Assembly: GCF_032452875.1 (NCBI RefSeq)
Contig: NC_083881.1
Span: forward strand, 63,991,689-64,055,688
Origin: Bos javanicus
Lineage: Eukaryota > Chordata > Mammalia > Artiodactyla > Bovidae
Direction: 5' to 3'
Length of the DNA stretch: 64,000 bases
Shown one piece after another: positions 1 to 11,346 of this stretch. How positions within the stretch are numbered: position 1 is the stretch's first letter; every line of letters starts with the position of its first letter. Both the position numbers and the translations under genes were made by a program. The notes beneath the pieces were generated by a model. That model did no database searches. It saw only the letters and a program-made list of their open reading frames with translations, and had not been told where the DNA came from.

Positions 1-147
1 GTTCCTCACAGGTGCTGAGGAAATACAGCTGTATAAAACAAATCCGTACGAAAAGCACGTCTCTCTGTTGTTGAAATCCCTAAAAGGGGGCCAGTATAGA
101 ATAAAGATTATAAGCATCATGGGCTTACACAGCAGTCAGATCTGCTG

Positions 148-300
148 TATCCTTTAACTTCTCTCAGCCTCTCTTTCCTGATCTGTAAAATGGGTACAGT
201 AGTAACTCACCCACTACTGTGAATTGCTGGGTTGTTGTAGGGTTAAATGAGACAATGCAGGCAAAATACTTAACAGCACTCTGCACGTAACTAGCATGTG
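148..300 (+). repeat. MIR SINE, 3' two thirds
   Basis: The order 'ctcagcctctctttcctgat', 'ctgtaaaatgggtaca', 'gggttaaatgagacaatg' follows the MIR consensus from its central core to the 3' end in the sense direction. The tRNA-related 5' part is not recognisable. It is an old mammalian repeat with no visible function here. Bases 1-147 before it show no feature I recognise. Confidence 0.75.
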
Positions 301-714
301 GAGGACTGTGTCCGAGAAATCCCAGCTTAATGACCCTTCAAGAAGTTGATTCCAAGACTTGACTTTTTTCCCAAGAGGACAAGTCTTAGGCCTGGCATCC
401 CTCCTGCCTCATTTCTCTTGGTTCTCCCTTTCCCAACAGTGTCCCTCTTCCTTCTTAGGCTGAGTGGTCTTTTCTTATTGAAGAGTTGGCACTTCTGAAG
501 CCCGGCTCCCCTCATCACTGTGGGATTGCTGCACAGACAGCAAGCCATGCCCTACTGACTCCACCAGAAAGGGATTTCTGTGCTGCGTGCACAGGGGTGT
601 GGGGGGTCCAGGGGTGTGGGAGGCTTGTCTCTGCAAGGAACACAACACACTTGCCCAGGTGTATCTACTCTGGGGCTTGGACACAGTGGACATAAAGGTG
701 AAGCGCCAAGATCT
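301..714. other. Unique sequence, no feature seen
   Basis: No repeat, RNA gene or convincing reading frame was recognised. Short frames on both strands overlap one another and carry no known domain. Confidence 0.5.
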
Positions 715-820
715 GTACTCAGCACGGCTTTGCATCCAGGCTCTGCACAGACAAGCTGTCTGATCTCAGACAAGTCTGGTACCCTTTCTCAGCCTCAGTT
801 TCCTAATCTGCAAAGTAGAC
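715..820 (+). repeat. MIR SINE fragment
   Basis: The segment 'ctgatctcagacaagtctgg' followed by 'ctcagcctcagtttcctaat' and 'ctgcaaagtagaca' is the MIR core, sense, degraded. It ends where the BovB insertion begins, so the BovB may have cut it. Confidence 0.7.
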
Positions 821-826
821 ACCAAT

Positions 827-1292
827 GCTAGTTGTTCAGTTGCTCAGTCGTGTCCAACTCTTTGTGACCTCATGGACTGCAGCACGCCAGGCTTCCCTGT
901 CCTTCACTATCTCATGGAGTTTGTTCAAACTCATGTCCATTGAGTCAGTTATGTCATCCAACCATCTCATCCTCTGTCGTCCCCTTCTCCTCCTTCCCTC
1001 AATCTTTCCCAGCATCAGGGTCTTTTCCAATGAGTCGGCTCTTTGCATCAAGTGGCCAAAGTATTGGAGCTTCAGCTTCAGCATCAGTCCTTCTAATGAA
1101 TATTCAGGACTGATCTCCTTTAGGATTGACTGGTTTGATCTCCTTGCAGCCCCAGGGATTCTCAAGAGTCTTCTCCAGCACCACAGTTTGAAAGAATCAA
1201 TTCTTTGGCACTCAGCCCTTCTTTATGGTCCAATTTTCACATCTGTAGATGAAAAACCATAGCTTTAACTAGACAGATCTTTGTCATTTTTT
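827..1292 (-). mobile_element. BovB (RTE) LINE, 5'-truncated 3' end
   Basis: Read on the minus strand this is the 3' end of BovB ORF2 and the short tail. It translates to the characteristic BovB C-terminal pattern with MRWLDDITDSMDMSLNKL near the end. There is no poly(A); RTE elements end in short repeats, here the gttcag-type tail. It is cut off at the 5' side near the 'ctttgactagatgg' position of the element. Confidence 0.93.
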
Positions 1293-2769
1293 GACTATAT
1301 AAACATTTGTGATACCAATGCTAGTACCCAGGGCTGATTTTGAAAATACTTAATAACCAGCTTTGGCACTAAGCTATTAGATGAATGCCAGTAAATACAG
1401 GCACAACCACTAAATATTAACTCTGCTGATTTCTGCTGCAGAGGTTGCTATGGCTCCTGGCACAGTGGAAATACCCTAAACATTAGCTATGATTTTTATG
1501 TTTAGCCCATGTCACACAGTTCCCAGAGCAGTCCCCAGGGGAAGAACTCTCAGAGAAGTGATGCCCCTGGAAAGACCTGGTCTTTGTTTTCTCCCATTTT
1601 GACTAAGACCCCCTTGCCTCTCTTTGATCACCAGAGAGTCACAGAAGTGCTGGGGATGAGAAAGGACCTTGGTCTTCTCTGCCCAGTGCAAATCATAGTC
1701 CGTCCCTGTGTTTCCCATGGCTGGGAGCTGGTTTCCCCATGAACGTTCTTTCCAGATCTTCCTCACAATCACAGAAGAGCCAGACACCCGGTGACCGAGT
1801 CACGGAGTCTGTTCGCAGTACCTGCCAAGCCAGTGAGAGGCTGACACATCACAGAGTGGGCCCTTGTGCCTGGATGGAAAAATCCAGCGATTTGATTGTG
1901 CACGTGCCGCTGGACATCTGTGTCTGAGGCTAGAGTCTCCTCTCCTGATATCACTCCTTGGACCAGGTCTTTAAAAAGGGTCCTGGACGTGCAGAGCATG
2001 GAGGCAAGCCCTCCATGGCAGCAGCAGTTGATCCTCAGGCACTCCCATTCTTCCTGCACCCCAATGATCCAAAGCCAGAAATACCAAGGACAGTGGGCCC
2101 AGCAGCCCAGAGGCTAGAGGTCATCTCTGCCCCCAGGCAGAGTCTGCAGAGGTCATGCCTGCTAGGGCCCAGGACAGTCGGTCGCCTTGAAGGCCTGTGA
2201 TTAAAGTAGTCATCTCCCTTCCTAGACCCGGTAGCCCATTTGTGTCCGGGGCTGCATATCTATGAAGTCCTGTGCTGTCGCCTCATAAAAGATGCTCCCA
2301 CTGGAGTGAGTATGGATGCAGCCAGAGAGCGAGGTGCCTGTAACCTGGGTGATGGCTGCCCATCAGAGCTAAATAATACAATGCAAACCCAATGGGATTT
2401 TCTAATAACTCTTTTAACAGAGGACTTTTTTCTTTTTAGAACTTTCTTCATGGTTAGAGCCCAGCAGGAATTTACCCATGGGTTTTGCAAGCAACTATAT
2501 TTGTCCTTTGCTGTGTCACAACTGTCAACAAAATAACATAACACTGTAATCATGAAGCTGCCATTTCTTGTCTGTGAACTCTGCTCTGACCTCTAGCGGG
2601 TATTTATACATATTCTGTCCTTTGTGGGTATTTCTTGCCAAAACCCATGGGAAAGATTGAAGGCAGAAGAATCACAATAATAATTATTATAACTTAATTT
2701 AGTAATAATCAGTAAATATAAAACACATTTTATTTTAATAAAACACATATTAAACTTTTTCAGCATGCT
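1293..2769. other. Unique sequence, no feature seen
   Basis: About 1.5 kb without a repeat or gene I can name. Frames of up to about 98 codons exist on both strands but overlap one another and show no domain. Confidence 0.5.
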
Positions 2770-2925
2770 AGGTTTTGTGCTCATTGTCTTATAACTCACA
2801 TCTCACTTGTTGCCTCCATGATCCCCATAATGTAAGTACTATTATTGCCCCATTTCACAGATGGGTAAGGGGAGACCTGGGACTCCAGGCCAGATCCACA
2901 GCTGCCAGACCCTGTGAACTTCCTC
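2770..2925 (-). repeat. MIR or L2-like remnant
   Basis: The stretch 'taagtactattattgcccca' followed by 'tttcacagatgggtaagg' matches the reverse of the MIR 'gatgaggaaactgag' core. Flanks are too degraded to fix the ends or to separate MIR from a related SINE. Confidence 0.5.
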
Positions 2926-3164
2926 ACAGGCTCCACTCAGCCTCCCTTGTCAGCCCTGCTTCTTCTCATTCATCTTCTACCAGGGAAGGGGAGGGCCAGG
3001 AGACTGAGGAACCCACAGCCAGCATGCAAGCCACTGAACTGGCCAAGCACCAGAATGCAAACCCTCCTGGCAGGTCAGAATTCTGGGGCTAGCTTCCCAC
3101 CACCTTCCTGCCAGTCAGTGCAGACTAGTGATAACTCACTGCTTTGTGTACTATGTGTAATGTA

Positions 3165-3373
3165 CTAAATCCCTTCAGTTGTGTCTGACTCTGTGCTACC
3201 CCATGGACCTGTCCGCCAGGCTCCTGTCCACAGGATTCTCCACGCAAGACTACTGGAGTGGGTTGCCATGCCCTCTTCCAGGGGATCTTCCCCACCCAGG
3301 GATCAAACCCACGTCTCTTATGTCTCCTGAATTGGCAGGAAAATTTTTTACTTCTAGCACCACCTGGGAAGTC
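3165..3373 (-). mobile_element. Bov-tA SINE
   Basis: Minus strand copy of the tRNA-derived head plus BovB-derived tail. The antisense tail 'ttcagttgtgtctgactctg' is at the left and the reversed head 'ccacctgggaagtc' at the right. The RNA polymerase III B box region is degraded. Confidence 0.9.
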
Positions 3374-3379
3374 AATTTA

Positions 3380-3764
3380 CCCCTTCAGTTCAGTCGCTGA
3401 GTTGTGTCCGACTCTTTGCAATCCTATGGACTGCAGCACACCAGCCTTCCCTGTCCATCACCAACTCTTGGAGCTTGCTCAAACTCATGTCCATCAAGTC
3501 GGTGATGGCATCCAACCAACTCATCCTCTGTTGTCCCCTTCTCCTTCTGCCCTCAATCTTTCCCAGCATCAGGGTCTTTCCCAATGAGTCAGTTCTTCAC
3601 ATCAGATGGCCAAAGTATTGGAGTTTCAGCTTCAGCACCAGTCTTGCCAATGAATAGGACTGATTTCCTTTAGGATAGACTGGTTGGATCTCCTTGCAGT
3701 CCAAGGGACTCTCAAGAGTCTTCTCCAACACCACAGTTCAAAAGCATCAATTCTTCAGTGCTCT
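3380..3764 (-). mobile_element. BovB LINE, 3' fragment
   Basis: Antisense BovB tail and C-terminal ORF2 sequence; on the minus strand the MSWLDAITDLMDMSLSKL pattern is visible. It stops inside the sequence 'caattcttcagtgctc', where it abuts a BovA-like fragment in the opposite orientation. Confidence 0.92.
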
Positions 3765-3817
3765 GGAGAAGGCAATGGCAAACCACTTCAGTATTACTGC
3801 CCTGAGAACCCCGTGAA
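3765..3817 (+). mobile_element. BovA monomer fragment
   Basis: 'ggagaaggcaatggcaaacc' and 'cagtattactgccctgagaa' match the start of a BovA unit in the sense direction. It directly joins the antisense BovB end, so the pair forms a head-to-head junction. No target duplication was found. Confidence 0.65.
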
Positions 3818-3989
3818 CTTACCCCCTTAGTTCAAATGAAGTAATGAGGATAACTTCTGTCACCTGCACTGATAGCTCTGTTTTAGCCACTCAAACCATT
3901 AGATTTGACACTTTGGGAACTGAAATGAAAGGACCGAGGACCGAATAACCTTAGCAGCAAATGCAGAGCTGCCATATCCTTCCCCACTG
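3818..3989. other. Unique sequence
   Basis: Short spacer between the BovA fragment and the L1 relic. Nothing recognisable. Confidence 0.4.
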
Positions 3990-4880
3990 CCCCAGTTTCC
4001 CCTTATTAACACCTTGCATTTGTGGGTCACATTCCTTGATGAACCAATACTGATACATATTGTTGACTCAAGTCCATAGTTTACTTTTTATTTTATTTAT
4101 CTATTTGGCTGCACTGGGTCTTCGTTGCAGCACACGGACCTTCCATCTTCATTGCCACCCATGGGATCTTTAGTTGGAGTTCAAACTCTTAGTTGTGACA
4201 TGTGGAGTCTAGTTTCCTGAGCAGGGGTGGAACCCGGACCCCTGCGTTGGAAGTATGGAGTCTTAGCTACTGGACCACCAGGGAAATCCTAGAGTCCATA
4301 GTTTACATGAGGGTTCACTCTTGATGCCGTGCACTCTAAGGTTCGGACAAATGTATAATGACACGTGTCCACCGCTGCAGTTCTGCAGAGAACAGCTACT
4401 CCCGCCCCCCACCCGCCAAGTCCCCTGTTTTACGGGTTCATCCCTCTCTCTCCTCCAGTCCCTCACCTCTCACCTCCTATCCCAACCCCTGGCACCATTA
4501 ACCTTTTTATTGTCCATAATTTCACCTTTTCTAGAACATCACATATATTAATAGTAGTTGGAATTATACAACCCATAATAAGCTTTTTTCAAATCGGCTT
4601 CTTTAACTTAGTAATATACCTTTAAGTTTCTTCCACGTCTTTTCATGGTTTAGTGGCTCACTTCTTTTATCCTGGAATACTATTTTATTGTCTGGAGGTA
4701 ACACAATTTACCCATTCGCCTACCACAGGACATCTTGGTTGCTTCCAGGTTTGGGGAATTATGAATAAAGCTGTTATAAATACCTGTGTGCAGGTTTTTG
4801 TATGAAAGTTAAGTTTTCAAGGAGAACAATTGGTGGGTAAGTGCATGTTTAATTTTGTAAATAGTATTTTAAACTTAATT
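3990..4880 (-). mobile_element. Old L1 (L1M type), antisense fragment
   Basis: The sequence follows the reverse complement of an old mammalian L1 3' end: 'gatgaaccaatactgataca', 'tgacaaatgtataatgacac'-like text, 'ggttgcttccaggtttgggg', 'aattatgaataaagctgtta' and 'tacctgtgtgcaggtttttg'. It is interrupted by a CHR-type SINE at 4085-4292. Ends are approximate. Confidence 0.82.
4085..4292 (-). mobile_element. CHR-type tRNA-Glu SINE nested in L1
   Basis: Antisense copy: T-rich start, then 'atttggctgcactgggtctt', and the reversed head 'ctggaccaccagggaaatcc'. It is flanked by a perfect 14-base target duplication agtccatagtttac (4071-4084 and 4293-4306), and the L1 reads continuously across it, so it is younger than the L1. 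Confidence 0.9.
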
Positions 4881-5125
4881 TTACCTTGCGTATTGTGTGT
4901 TTTAATGAAAGTGCTTAAGCTGTGCTGGGGATTTGCGGTTCTTTCAAGAAGAGCAAGAGCCTCCTCAAGTATAAAAGCCTAGTTCTCCAGCCTCCTTCCT
5001 GTCCTCACCTCTTAGCCTTTCCATCCTTCTCCACCCTCTGGGGACCCAGAAAATCTGATCTCAGACCCACCAAGCTAGGGTTCAGTGCCAGCACCTGGTT
5101 CATACCTTCTCTGGGACAGGGAAGT
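4881..5125. other. Unique sequence
   Basis: Spacer without a recognised repeat or gene. Confidence 0.4.
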
Positions 5126-5242
5126 AATTGCATGGCTTTTTTGTTACCATGCAGCATGTGGGATCTTAGTTCCCTGAACTCACACCCCTCTGTGTGGACG
5201 CTTAGAGTCATAAACACTGGACCACCAGGAAAGCCCCAACTG
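5126..5242 (-). mobile_element. CHR-type SINE, short degraded copy
   Basis: 'gcagcatgtgggatcttagt' followed by 'tccctgaactcacacccc' and 'actggaccaccaggaaagcc' is the reversed 5' half of a CHR-type SINE. The 3' half and A-rich tail are missing. Confidence 0.8.
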
Positions 5243-6104
5243 TTGGGCTTTTACGGGCAGTTAAAATTCGGTCGCTGCTTAGAGTACACAAAGATGTCAT
5301 TTACGTCAAGCCAAATTGTTTAGAAAGTTAATAGGATTTGCAGTAAACTTTTGGAATAATTCTGAAATATAATTGAACTAGTTGTACACATATGATTAGG
5401 TTCTTCACTGTTAATATATTTCATTTCTTTCTCTTCCCTGAATGCTGTTTCCTTATTGAACTGCTCCTTCATCTTCTTGATACACATATTTCTACTTTGG
5501 AAAATCACACTCGTATTTTATTAGCTCAGCAGAGCAGGAGGTAGACCTTGTTTGTCTTTGTAATGCCTGTGTAAATATTTATTGAATGAATATTTTGGAG
5601 AAAATGATCTTGTTTTTCCCTCCAGTGTGAAAGTGTCTTTCCACAAGAGTCAGTCTTTACAGATCTGTACCCATGAGCATCGTTGCAATGTCATTCACAT
5701 ACTGATTTAACATATATTTAAATGTGCTCTTTCCCCCTCCTCCCAGGTCACAGGGGGAGATCATCAAGGGCATGAGTTCAACCTCAAGGGCTGTCTCTCA
5801 GGATCCAAGCTCCCACGTCTTAGACCTTTCTCATGAGGGTCTGGATGAGCCTGTTGCTGCTGCTGGCAGGTCCTTTACACGCAGTCCCTTGGGGCCCCAC
5901 AGAAGCCAGCTGCTCCTGGCTGCCCTGAGGACCTCTGTGTTCCCGCTTTCCAGGGGTGCCTTGGGGGACTGATTTATAGAGGAGCCTCTGGGATAATGAG
6001 CCACTGGGACCTCAGTGACCTGTATGCTGACAGCTCTTCCTTGGGTTTTCATTCTTTCCAAATTCCTCAAATTCCTTTGTTGTTTTGATTTGTTTAACCT
6101 CTGG
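5243..6104. other. Mostly unique sequence
   Basis: 'gcctgtgtaaatatttattgaatgaat' near 5566-5592 resembles the 3' terminus of L2 or MIR. The remainder is unrecognised and borders the 5' end of the long BovB. Confidence 0.45.
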
Positions 6105-8905
6105 GTAAAAAGTAAAGGTAAACCTCTGGTGAATCTGGAAGTGGTCAAACAGGAGATAGCAAGAGGGAACATTGACATTTTAAGAATCAGTGAACTAAAA
6201 TGAACTGGAATGGGCAAATTAACTCAGAGCACCATTGTATCTACTACTGTGGGCAAGAAGCCCTTAGAAGAAATGATGTAGCCCTCAGAGTCAACCAAAG
6301 AGTCTGAAATGCAGTACTTGGGGGCAATCTCAAAAATGACAGAATGTTCTCTATTCATTTCCAAGGCAAACCATTCAATATCACAGTAATCCAAGTCTAT
6401 GCCCCAACCGGTAATGCTGAAGAAGCTGAAGTTGAACAGTTCTATGAAGACCTACAAGACCTTCTAGAACTAACTCTCAAAAAAGACGTCGTTTTCATTA
6501 CAGGGGACTGGAATGCAAAAGTAGGAAGTTAAGAGATACCTGGAGTAACAGGCAAGTTTGGCCTTGGAGTACAAAATAAAGCAGGGCAAAGTCTAACAGA
6601 GTTTTGCCAAGAGAATCCACTGGTCATAGCACACTCTCTTCCAACAAAAGAGAAGACTCTACACATGGACATCACCAGATGGTCAACACCGAAATCAAAT
6701 TGACTATATTCTTTGCAGCCAAAGATGGAGAAGCTCTATACAGCCAGCAAAAACAAGACCAGGAGCTGACTGTTGCTCCAATCATGAATTCTTTATTGCC
6801 AAATTCAGACTTAAATTGAAGAAAGTACGGAAAACCACTAGACCATCCAGATATGACCTAAATCATATCCCTTATGATTATATTGTGGAAGTGACAAATA
6901 GATTTAAGGGATTAGATCTGATAGAGTGCCTGAAGAATTACGGATGGAGGTTTGTGGCATTGTACAGGAGGCGGGGATCGAGACCATCCCAAAGAAAAAG
7001 AAATGCAAAAAGGCAAAATGATTGTCTGAGGAGGGCTTACAAACAGCTGAGAAAAGAAGAGAAGCTAAAGGCAAAGGAGAAAAGGAAATATATACCCGTT
7101 TGAATGCAGATTTACAAAGAATAGCAAGGAGAGATAAGAAAGCCTTCCTCAGTGATCAATGCAAAGAAATAGAGGAAAACAATAGAATGGGAAAGACTAG
7201 AAATCTCTTCAAGAAAATTAGAGATACCAAAGGAACATTTCATGCAAAGATGGGCACAATAAAGGACAGAAATGGTATGGACCTAACAGAAGCAGAAGAT
7301 ATTAAGAAGAGGTGGCAAGAATACACAGAAGAACTGTACAAAAAAGATCTTCATGACCCAGATAACCACTATGGTGTGATCACTGACGTAGAGCCAGACA
7401 TCCTGAAATGTGAAGTCAAGTGGACCTTAGAAAGCGTCACTACGAACAACGCTGGTGGAGGTGATGGAATTCCAGTGGAGCTATTTCAAATCCTGAAAGA
7501 GGATGCTGTGAAAGTGCTGCCCTCAATATGCCAGGAAATTTGGAAAACTCAGCAGTGGCCACAGGACTGGAAAAGGTCAGTTTTCATTTCAATCCCAAAG
7601 AAAGGCAATGCCAAAGAATGCTCAAACTACCGCACAATTGCACTCATCTCACACTCTAGTAAAGTAATGTTCAAAATTCTCCAAGCCAGGCTTCAGCAAT
7701 ATGTGAACCGTGAACTTCCAGATGTTCAAGCTGGATTTGCAAAAAGAAGAGGAACCAGAGATCAAATTGCCAACATCTGTTGGATCATCGATAAAGCAAG
7801 AGAGTTCCAGAAAACCATCTACTTCTGCTTTATTGACTACGCCAAAGCCTTTGATTGTGTGAATCACAGCACACTGTGGAAAATTCTTAAAGAGATGGGA
7901 ATACCAGACCACCTGACCTGCCTCCTGAGAAATCTGTAGAGAAGTCAAGAAGCAACAGTTAGAACTGGATATGAAACAATAGACTGGTTCCAAGTTGGGA
8001 AGTATGTCATACTCCCAAGTTGGGAGTATGTCAAGGCTGTATATTGTCACCCTGCTTATTAAACTTATATGCAGAGTGCATCATGAGAAACGCTGGGCTG
8101 GATGAAGCGCAAGCTGCAATGAAGATTGCCGGGAGAAATATCAATAACCTCAGATATGCAGATGACATCACCCTTATGGCAGAAAGTGAAGAAGAATGAA
8201 AGAGCCTCTTGATGAAAGTGAAAGAGGAGAGTGAAAAAGCTAGCTTAAAGCTCAACATTCAGAAAACTAAGATCATGGCATCTGGTCCAATCACTTCATG
8301 GCAAGTAAATGGAGAAACAAATGTAACAGTGAGAGACTTTATCTTTTGGGCTCCTAAATCAGTGCAGATGGTGACTGCAGCCATGAAATTAAAAGACGCT
8401 TGCTCCTTGAAAGAAAAGCTATGACCAACCTAGACAGCATATTAAAAAGCAGAGACATTACTTTGCCTAAAAAGGTCTGTCTAGTCAGAGTTATTGTTTT
8501 TCCAGTAGTCATGTATGGATGTGACAGTTGGACTATAAAGAAAGCTAAGCACCAAAGAATTAATGCTTTTGAATTGTGGTTCTGGAGAAGACTCTTGAGA
8601 GTCCCTTGGACTGCAAGGAGATCCAACCAGTCCATCCTAAAGGAAATCAGTCCTGAATATTCATTGAAGGACTGATATTGAAACTGAAACTCCAGTACTT
8701 TGGCCATCTGATGCGAAGAGCTGACTCATTGGAAAAGACCCTGATGCTGGGAAAGATTGAAGACAGGAGGAGAAGGGGACAACAGAGGATGAGATGGTTG
8801 GATGGCATCACCGACTCGATGCACATGAGTTTGAGCAAGCTCCAAGAGTTGGTGATGGACAGGGAAGCCTGGCATGCTGCAGTCCATGGGGCCGCAAAGA
8901 GTTGA
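6105..8905 (+). pseudogene. BovB ORF2 (endonuclease-reverse transcriptase), decayed
   Basis: The intact protein would be a cytoplasmic and nuclear LINE polyprotein that nicks DNA and reverse transcribes its RNA. The AP-endonuclease domain comes first: ISELK with the catalytic Glu codon at 6192-6194, VYAPTGNA, then GDWNA at 6503-6517. The reverse transcriptase follows: IPKKGNA and NYRTIAL, motif A FIDYAKAFD at 7829-7855 with its catalytic Asp, and motif C YADD at 8155-8166. The C-terminal RTE region ends with the MRWLDGITDSMHMSLSKL pattern. Breaks include a TGA at 6201-6203 in place of Trp, a TAA after GDWNAKVGS, a TAG at 7937-7939, and a frame change between motif A and YADD. That frame change matches the 20-base excess near 8008-8030. 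The longest remaining frame is 305 codons (7022-7939). It is not a host gene. Confidence 0.93.
8008..8030. repeat. Perfect 11-bp inverted repeat within BovB
   Basis: Arms catactcccaa and ttgggagtatg are separated by a single G. The paralogous BovB at 12585-12611 has 27 bases between 'ggttcc' and 'ctgtatattg', while this copy has 47 in the same place, a gain of 20. The segment caagttgggaagtatgtc is also partly repeated directly (7991-8008 and 8016-8032). Confidence 0.9.
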
Positions 8906-8931
8906 ACCCAACTGAGCGAGTGAACTGAACT

Positions 8932-9119
8932 GGGTAAAGAATCTGCCTGCAATGCATGAGATCCAGTTTCAATCCTCGGGTCAGGAAGATTCCCCTGGAG
9001 AAGGGAATGACAGCCCACTCCAGTATTCTTGCCTGAAGAATCATGGACAGAGGAGCCTGGCGGGCTACAGTCCATGGGATGGCAAAGAGTAGGACACAGC
9101 TGAGGGACTAACCCACTCA
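8932..9119 (+). mobile_element. Bov-tA SINE, head-truncated
   Basis: Starts within the tRNA-like head at 'ggtaaagaatctgcctgcaa' and runs through 'cactccagtattcttgcctg' to 'gacacagctgagggactaa'. The first 20 or so bases of the head are missing where it meets the BovB tail. No target duplication is visible. Confidence 0.88.
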
Positions 9120-9894
9120 CTGGGTCCTTCCAGTGAAGAAATAGACCTAATTTCCAGAGAGCATTTTAAGTGAACCTCACACTCCAAGTCTCTCCTCCTT
9201 CTGTCCCAGGTGTGGTCCAAGAAGAGCCCTGCTCACTGAGACCCTCCTCCTCACTTGGGAGAGGGACCACTCACCCTTCCCTGCTTTGCTCAGAGGTCCA
9301 GCTTCTAGTGTCCTAGGTCTTGACCCTCAGCTCCAGGGTCCTCTACCCCTTTCCCCAGAAGCCCTAGGAGAGAGCCCTAATGAAAAGCAATGTTTCTTTG
9401 GCCCTCCTCCCATCACAGAATTCCTATGGTGGGCATGCTGGTTGACCCTGTCTTAGTGATGGGGGCTGAACCCCTGAATGACTAGAGCACCAAATGCATG
9501 TCTCAGATACCATGAAAGTGTATTTCTAGATCACATAGCATGCAGCGGGATATTCCAGGTAAACAGGGGATCTAAGCCACATGACCTAGAAGCGACCTGG
9601 GCTTCTTCCAGCTGTGGCTCCAACATCCCCAAGACCCAGGGCCCATGAAAGGGGAACAGAAAATAAAGAATGCATGCTGCTCTCTCAGAGGCATCTCATG
9701 CTGCTATGACTGGAAGTCAGTGTTATGGGTACCCCCACCTGCAGAAGGGGCTGGGAAATACTGCCTAACTCTCACCCAGTGAGGAGAGAGAGAGATGGAA
9801 GAGAGGGAAGCCCACAGCCCCTGCCACAGTCCCCATTCCTCCTCCTAAGTCCACCCTCCTTCACCTTCCTGCTCTCACCCCATTTGTCGCTGTT
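9120..9894. other. Unique sequence, no feature seen
   Basis: Moderately GC-rich, with a short GA run near 9784. No repeat or gene recognised. Confidence 0.5.
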
Positions 9895-9906
9895 AGCATG
9901 TGACAT

Positions 9907-10113
9907 GGGGGATTCCCTGGTGGCTCAGTGGTAAAGAATCTGCCTGCCAATGCAGGAGAAGTGGGTTTGATCCCAGAAGACCCCCTATAGCAAGAAATGG
10001 CAACTCATTCTGGTATTCTTGCCTGGGAAATCATGTTGACAGAGGAACCTTGCAGGCTACAGTCCATGGGGTCGCAAAAGAGTGGGACTTGATTTGGCAA
10101 CTAAACGACAACA
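9907..10113 (+). mobile_element. Bov-tA SINE with target duplication
   Basis: Complete head 'gggattccctggtggctcag' with an A box-like 'ggctcagtggtaaagaat' and a B box-like 'gggtttgatccc', then the BovB-derived tail. Flanking duplication agca(t/c)gtgacat at 9895-9906 and 10114-10125 has one mismatch. Confidence 0.92.
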
Positions 10114-10125
10114 AGCACGTGACAT

Positions 10126-10737
10126 ATGGAAAATCGTATAACCTAGGAACTGATACAATCAGCAGTCAGCCACCTACTGCTTCTAAGGAGCAGGTAATAG
10201 AATCTTTTCCCCAATCATTGCTGACTTAGTAACACACAAGCCATAGCCCAGCACTGGTCTGCATTAGCATTCTCGGAGTTTTTACTTTGTTTGTTTTAAA
10301 ATTTATTGTTTGTGCTGTTACTCACTATCTGCAGGCCTCACTGATGTGTACCAGCTCCAGGGGAAATAAAAACCAAACCTTAGCAAACATCTTTCCTGAG
10401 CACAAATGTGTTTCAGAGCATCGAGCTCAGCATCAGTTTTGGGATGTTAATCCTTGGATACATTCTCAGGATCCCATTCAGACACATTTGCCTTACCGGA
10501 CTAGACTTGGGGTCACAGCACCTTGACGGGGGTCTGCAGCCTCCACCCCGACTCCAGCTGAGGCTGCTTTCTCCCACGTCCCAAGGTACAGGAGAAGTCC
10601 AGTTGATTTTGACTGGACATTTATTGGGTGCCCTGTGGAATAATGTGTGCTTTTGGCTTAGAGATGGAGGAAGGCGAAGGGGGAATGCAGTGTGACATGT
10701 CCAGAAACCCTAGTGGTCCATGGGAATTTGGCCAACT
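10126..10737. other. Unique sequence, no feature seen
   Basis: No recognised repeat apart from a weak L2-like phrase near 10617. Short overlapping frames only. Confidence 0.45.
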
Positions 10738-10745
10738 GGAGACTG

Positions 10746-11346
10746 GGTTCAGTTGAGTTCAGTTCAGTTCAGTCGCGCAGTCATGTCCAACTCCTTGCAA
10801 CCCCATGGACTGCAGAACACCAGGCCTCCTGATCCATCACCAACTCCCGGATCTCACTCAAACTCATGTCCATTGAGTTGGTGATGCCATCCAATCATCT
10901 CATCCTCTGTCATCCCCTTCTCCTCCCACCTGCAATCTTTCTCAGCATCAGGGTCTTTTCCAGTGAGTCAGTTCTTCACATCAGGTGGCCAAAGTATTGG
11001 TTGGAGCTTCAGCTTCAGCATCAGTCTTTCCAATGAATATTCAGGACTGATTTCCTTTAGGATTGGCCTGGTTGGATCTCCTTGCAACCCAAGTGAGCCT
11101 CAAGAGTCTTCAACACCACAGTTCAAAAGCATCAATTCTTCGGCGCTCAGCTTTCTTCACCGTCCAACTCTCATATCCATACATGACTACTGGAAAAACC
11201 ATAGCTTTGACTAGATGGACCTTTTTAGGCAAAGAAATGTCTCTGCTTTTTAATATGCTGTCTAGGTTGGTCATAGCTTTTCTTCCAAGGAGCAAGCGTC
11301 TTTTAATTTCATGGCTGCAGTCACCATCTGCCGTGATTTTGGAGAT
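10746..11346 (-). mobile_element. BovB LINE, 5'-truncated
   Basis: Antisense copy beginning with an expanded 'agttc' tail repeat (gttcagttgagttcagttc) and running to 'ccatctgccgtgattttgga'. The ORF2 C-terminal region is recognisable but broken by small deletions. It directly abuts a second copy in the same orientation. Confidence 0.93.

Larger units (their letters stand above)
6105..8931 (+). mobile_element. Nearly full-length BovB (RTE) LINE
   Basis: About 2.83 kb of sense BovB, against roughly 3.2 kb for an intact element. It begins in the N-terminal part of ORF2 and runs to the 'gagcgagtgaactgaactg' tail, so only the extreme 5' end is missing. BovB is a non-LTR retrotransposon of the RTE clade, thought to have entered ruminant ancestors horizontally, and its 3' tail mobilises the Bov-tA and BovA2 SINEs seen across this window. 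Multiple stops and a 20-base insertion make this copy inactive. A 5'-truncated Bov-tA lies directly at its 3' end. Confidence 0.95.

Noticed and set aside
7022..7939. 305-codon open frame as a host gene
   Set aside because: It carries BovB reverse transcriptase motifs (IPKKGNA, FIDYAKAFD) and lies inside an element with stops on both sides.
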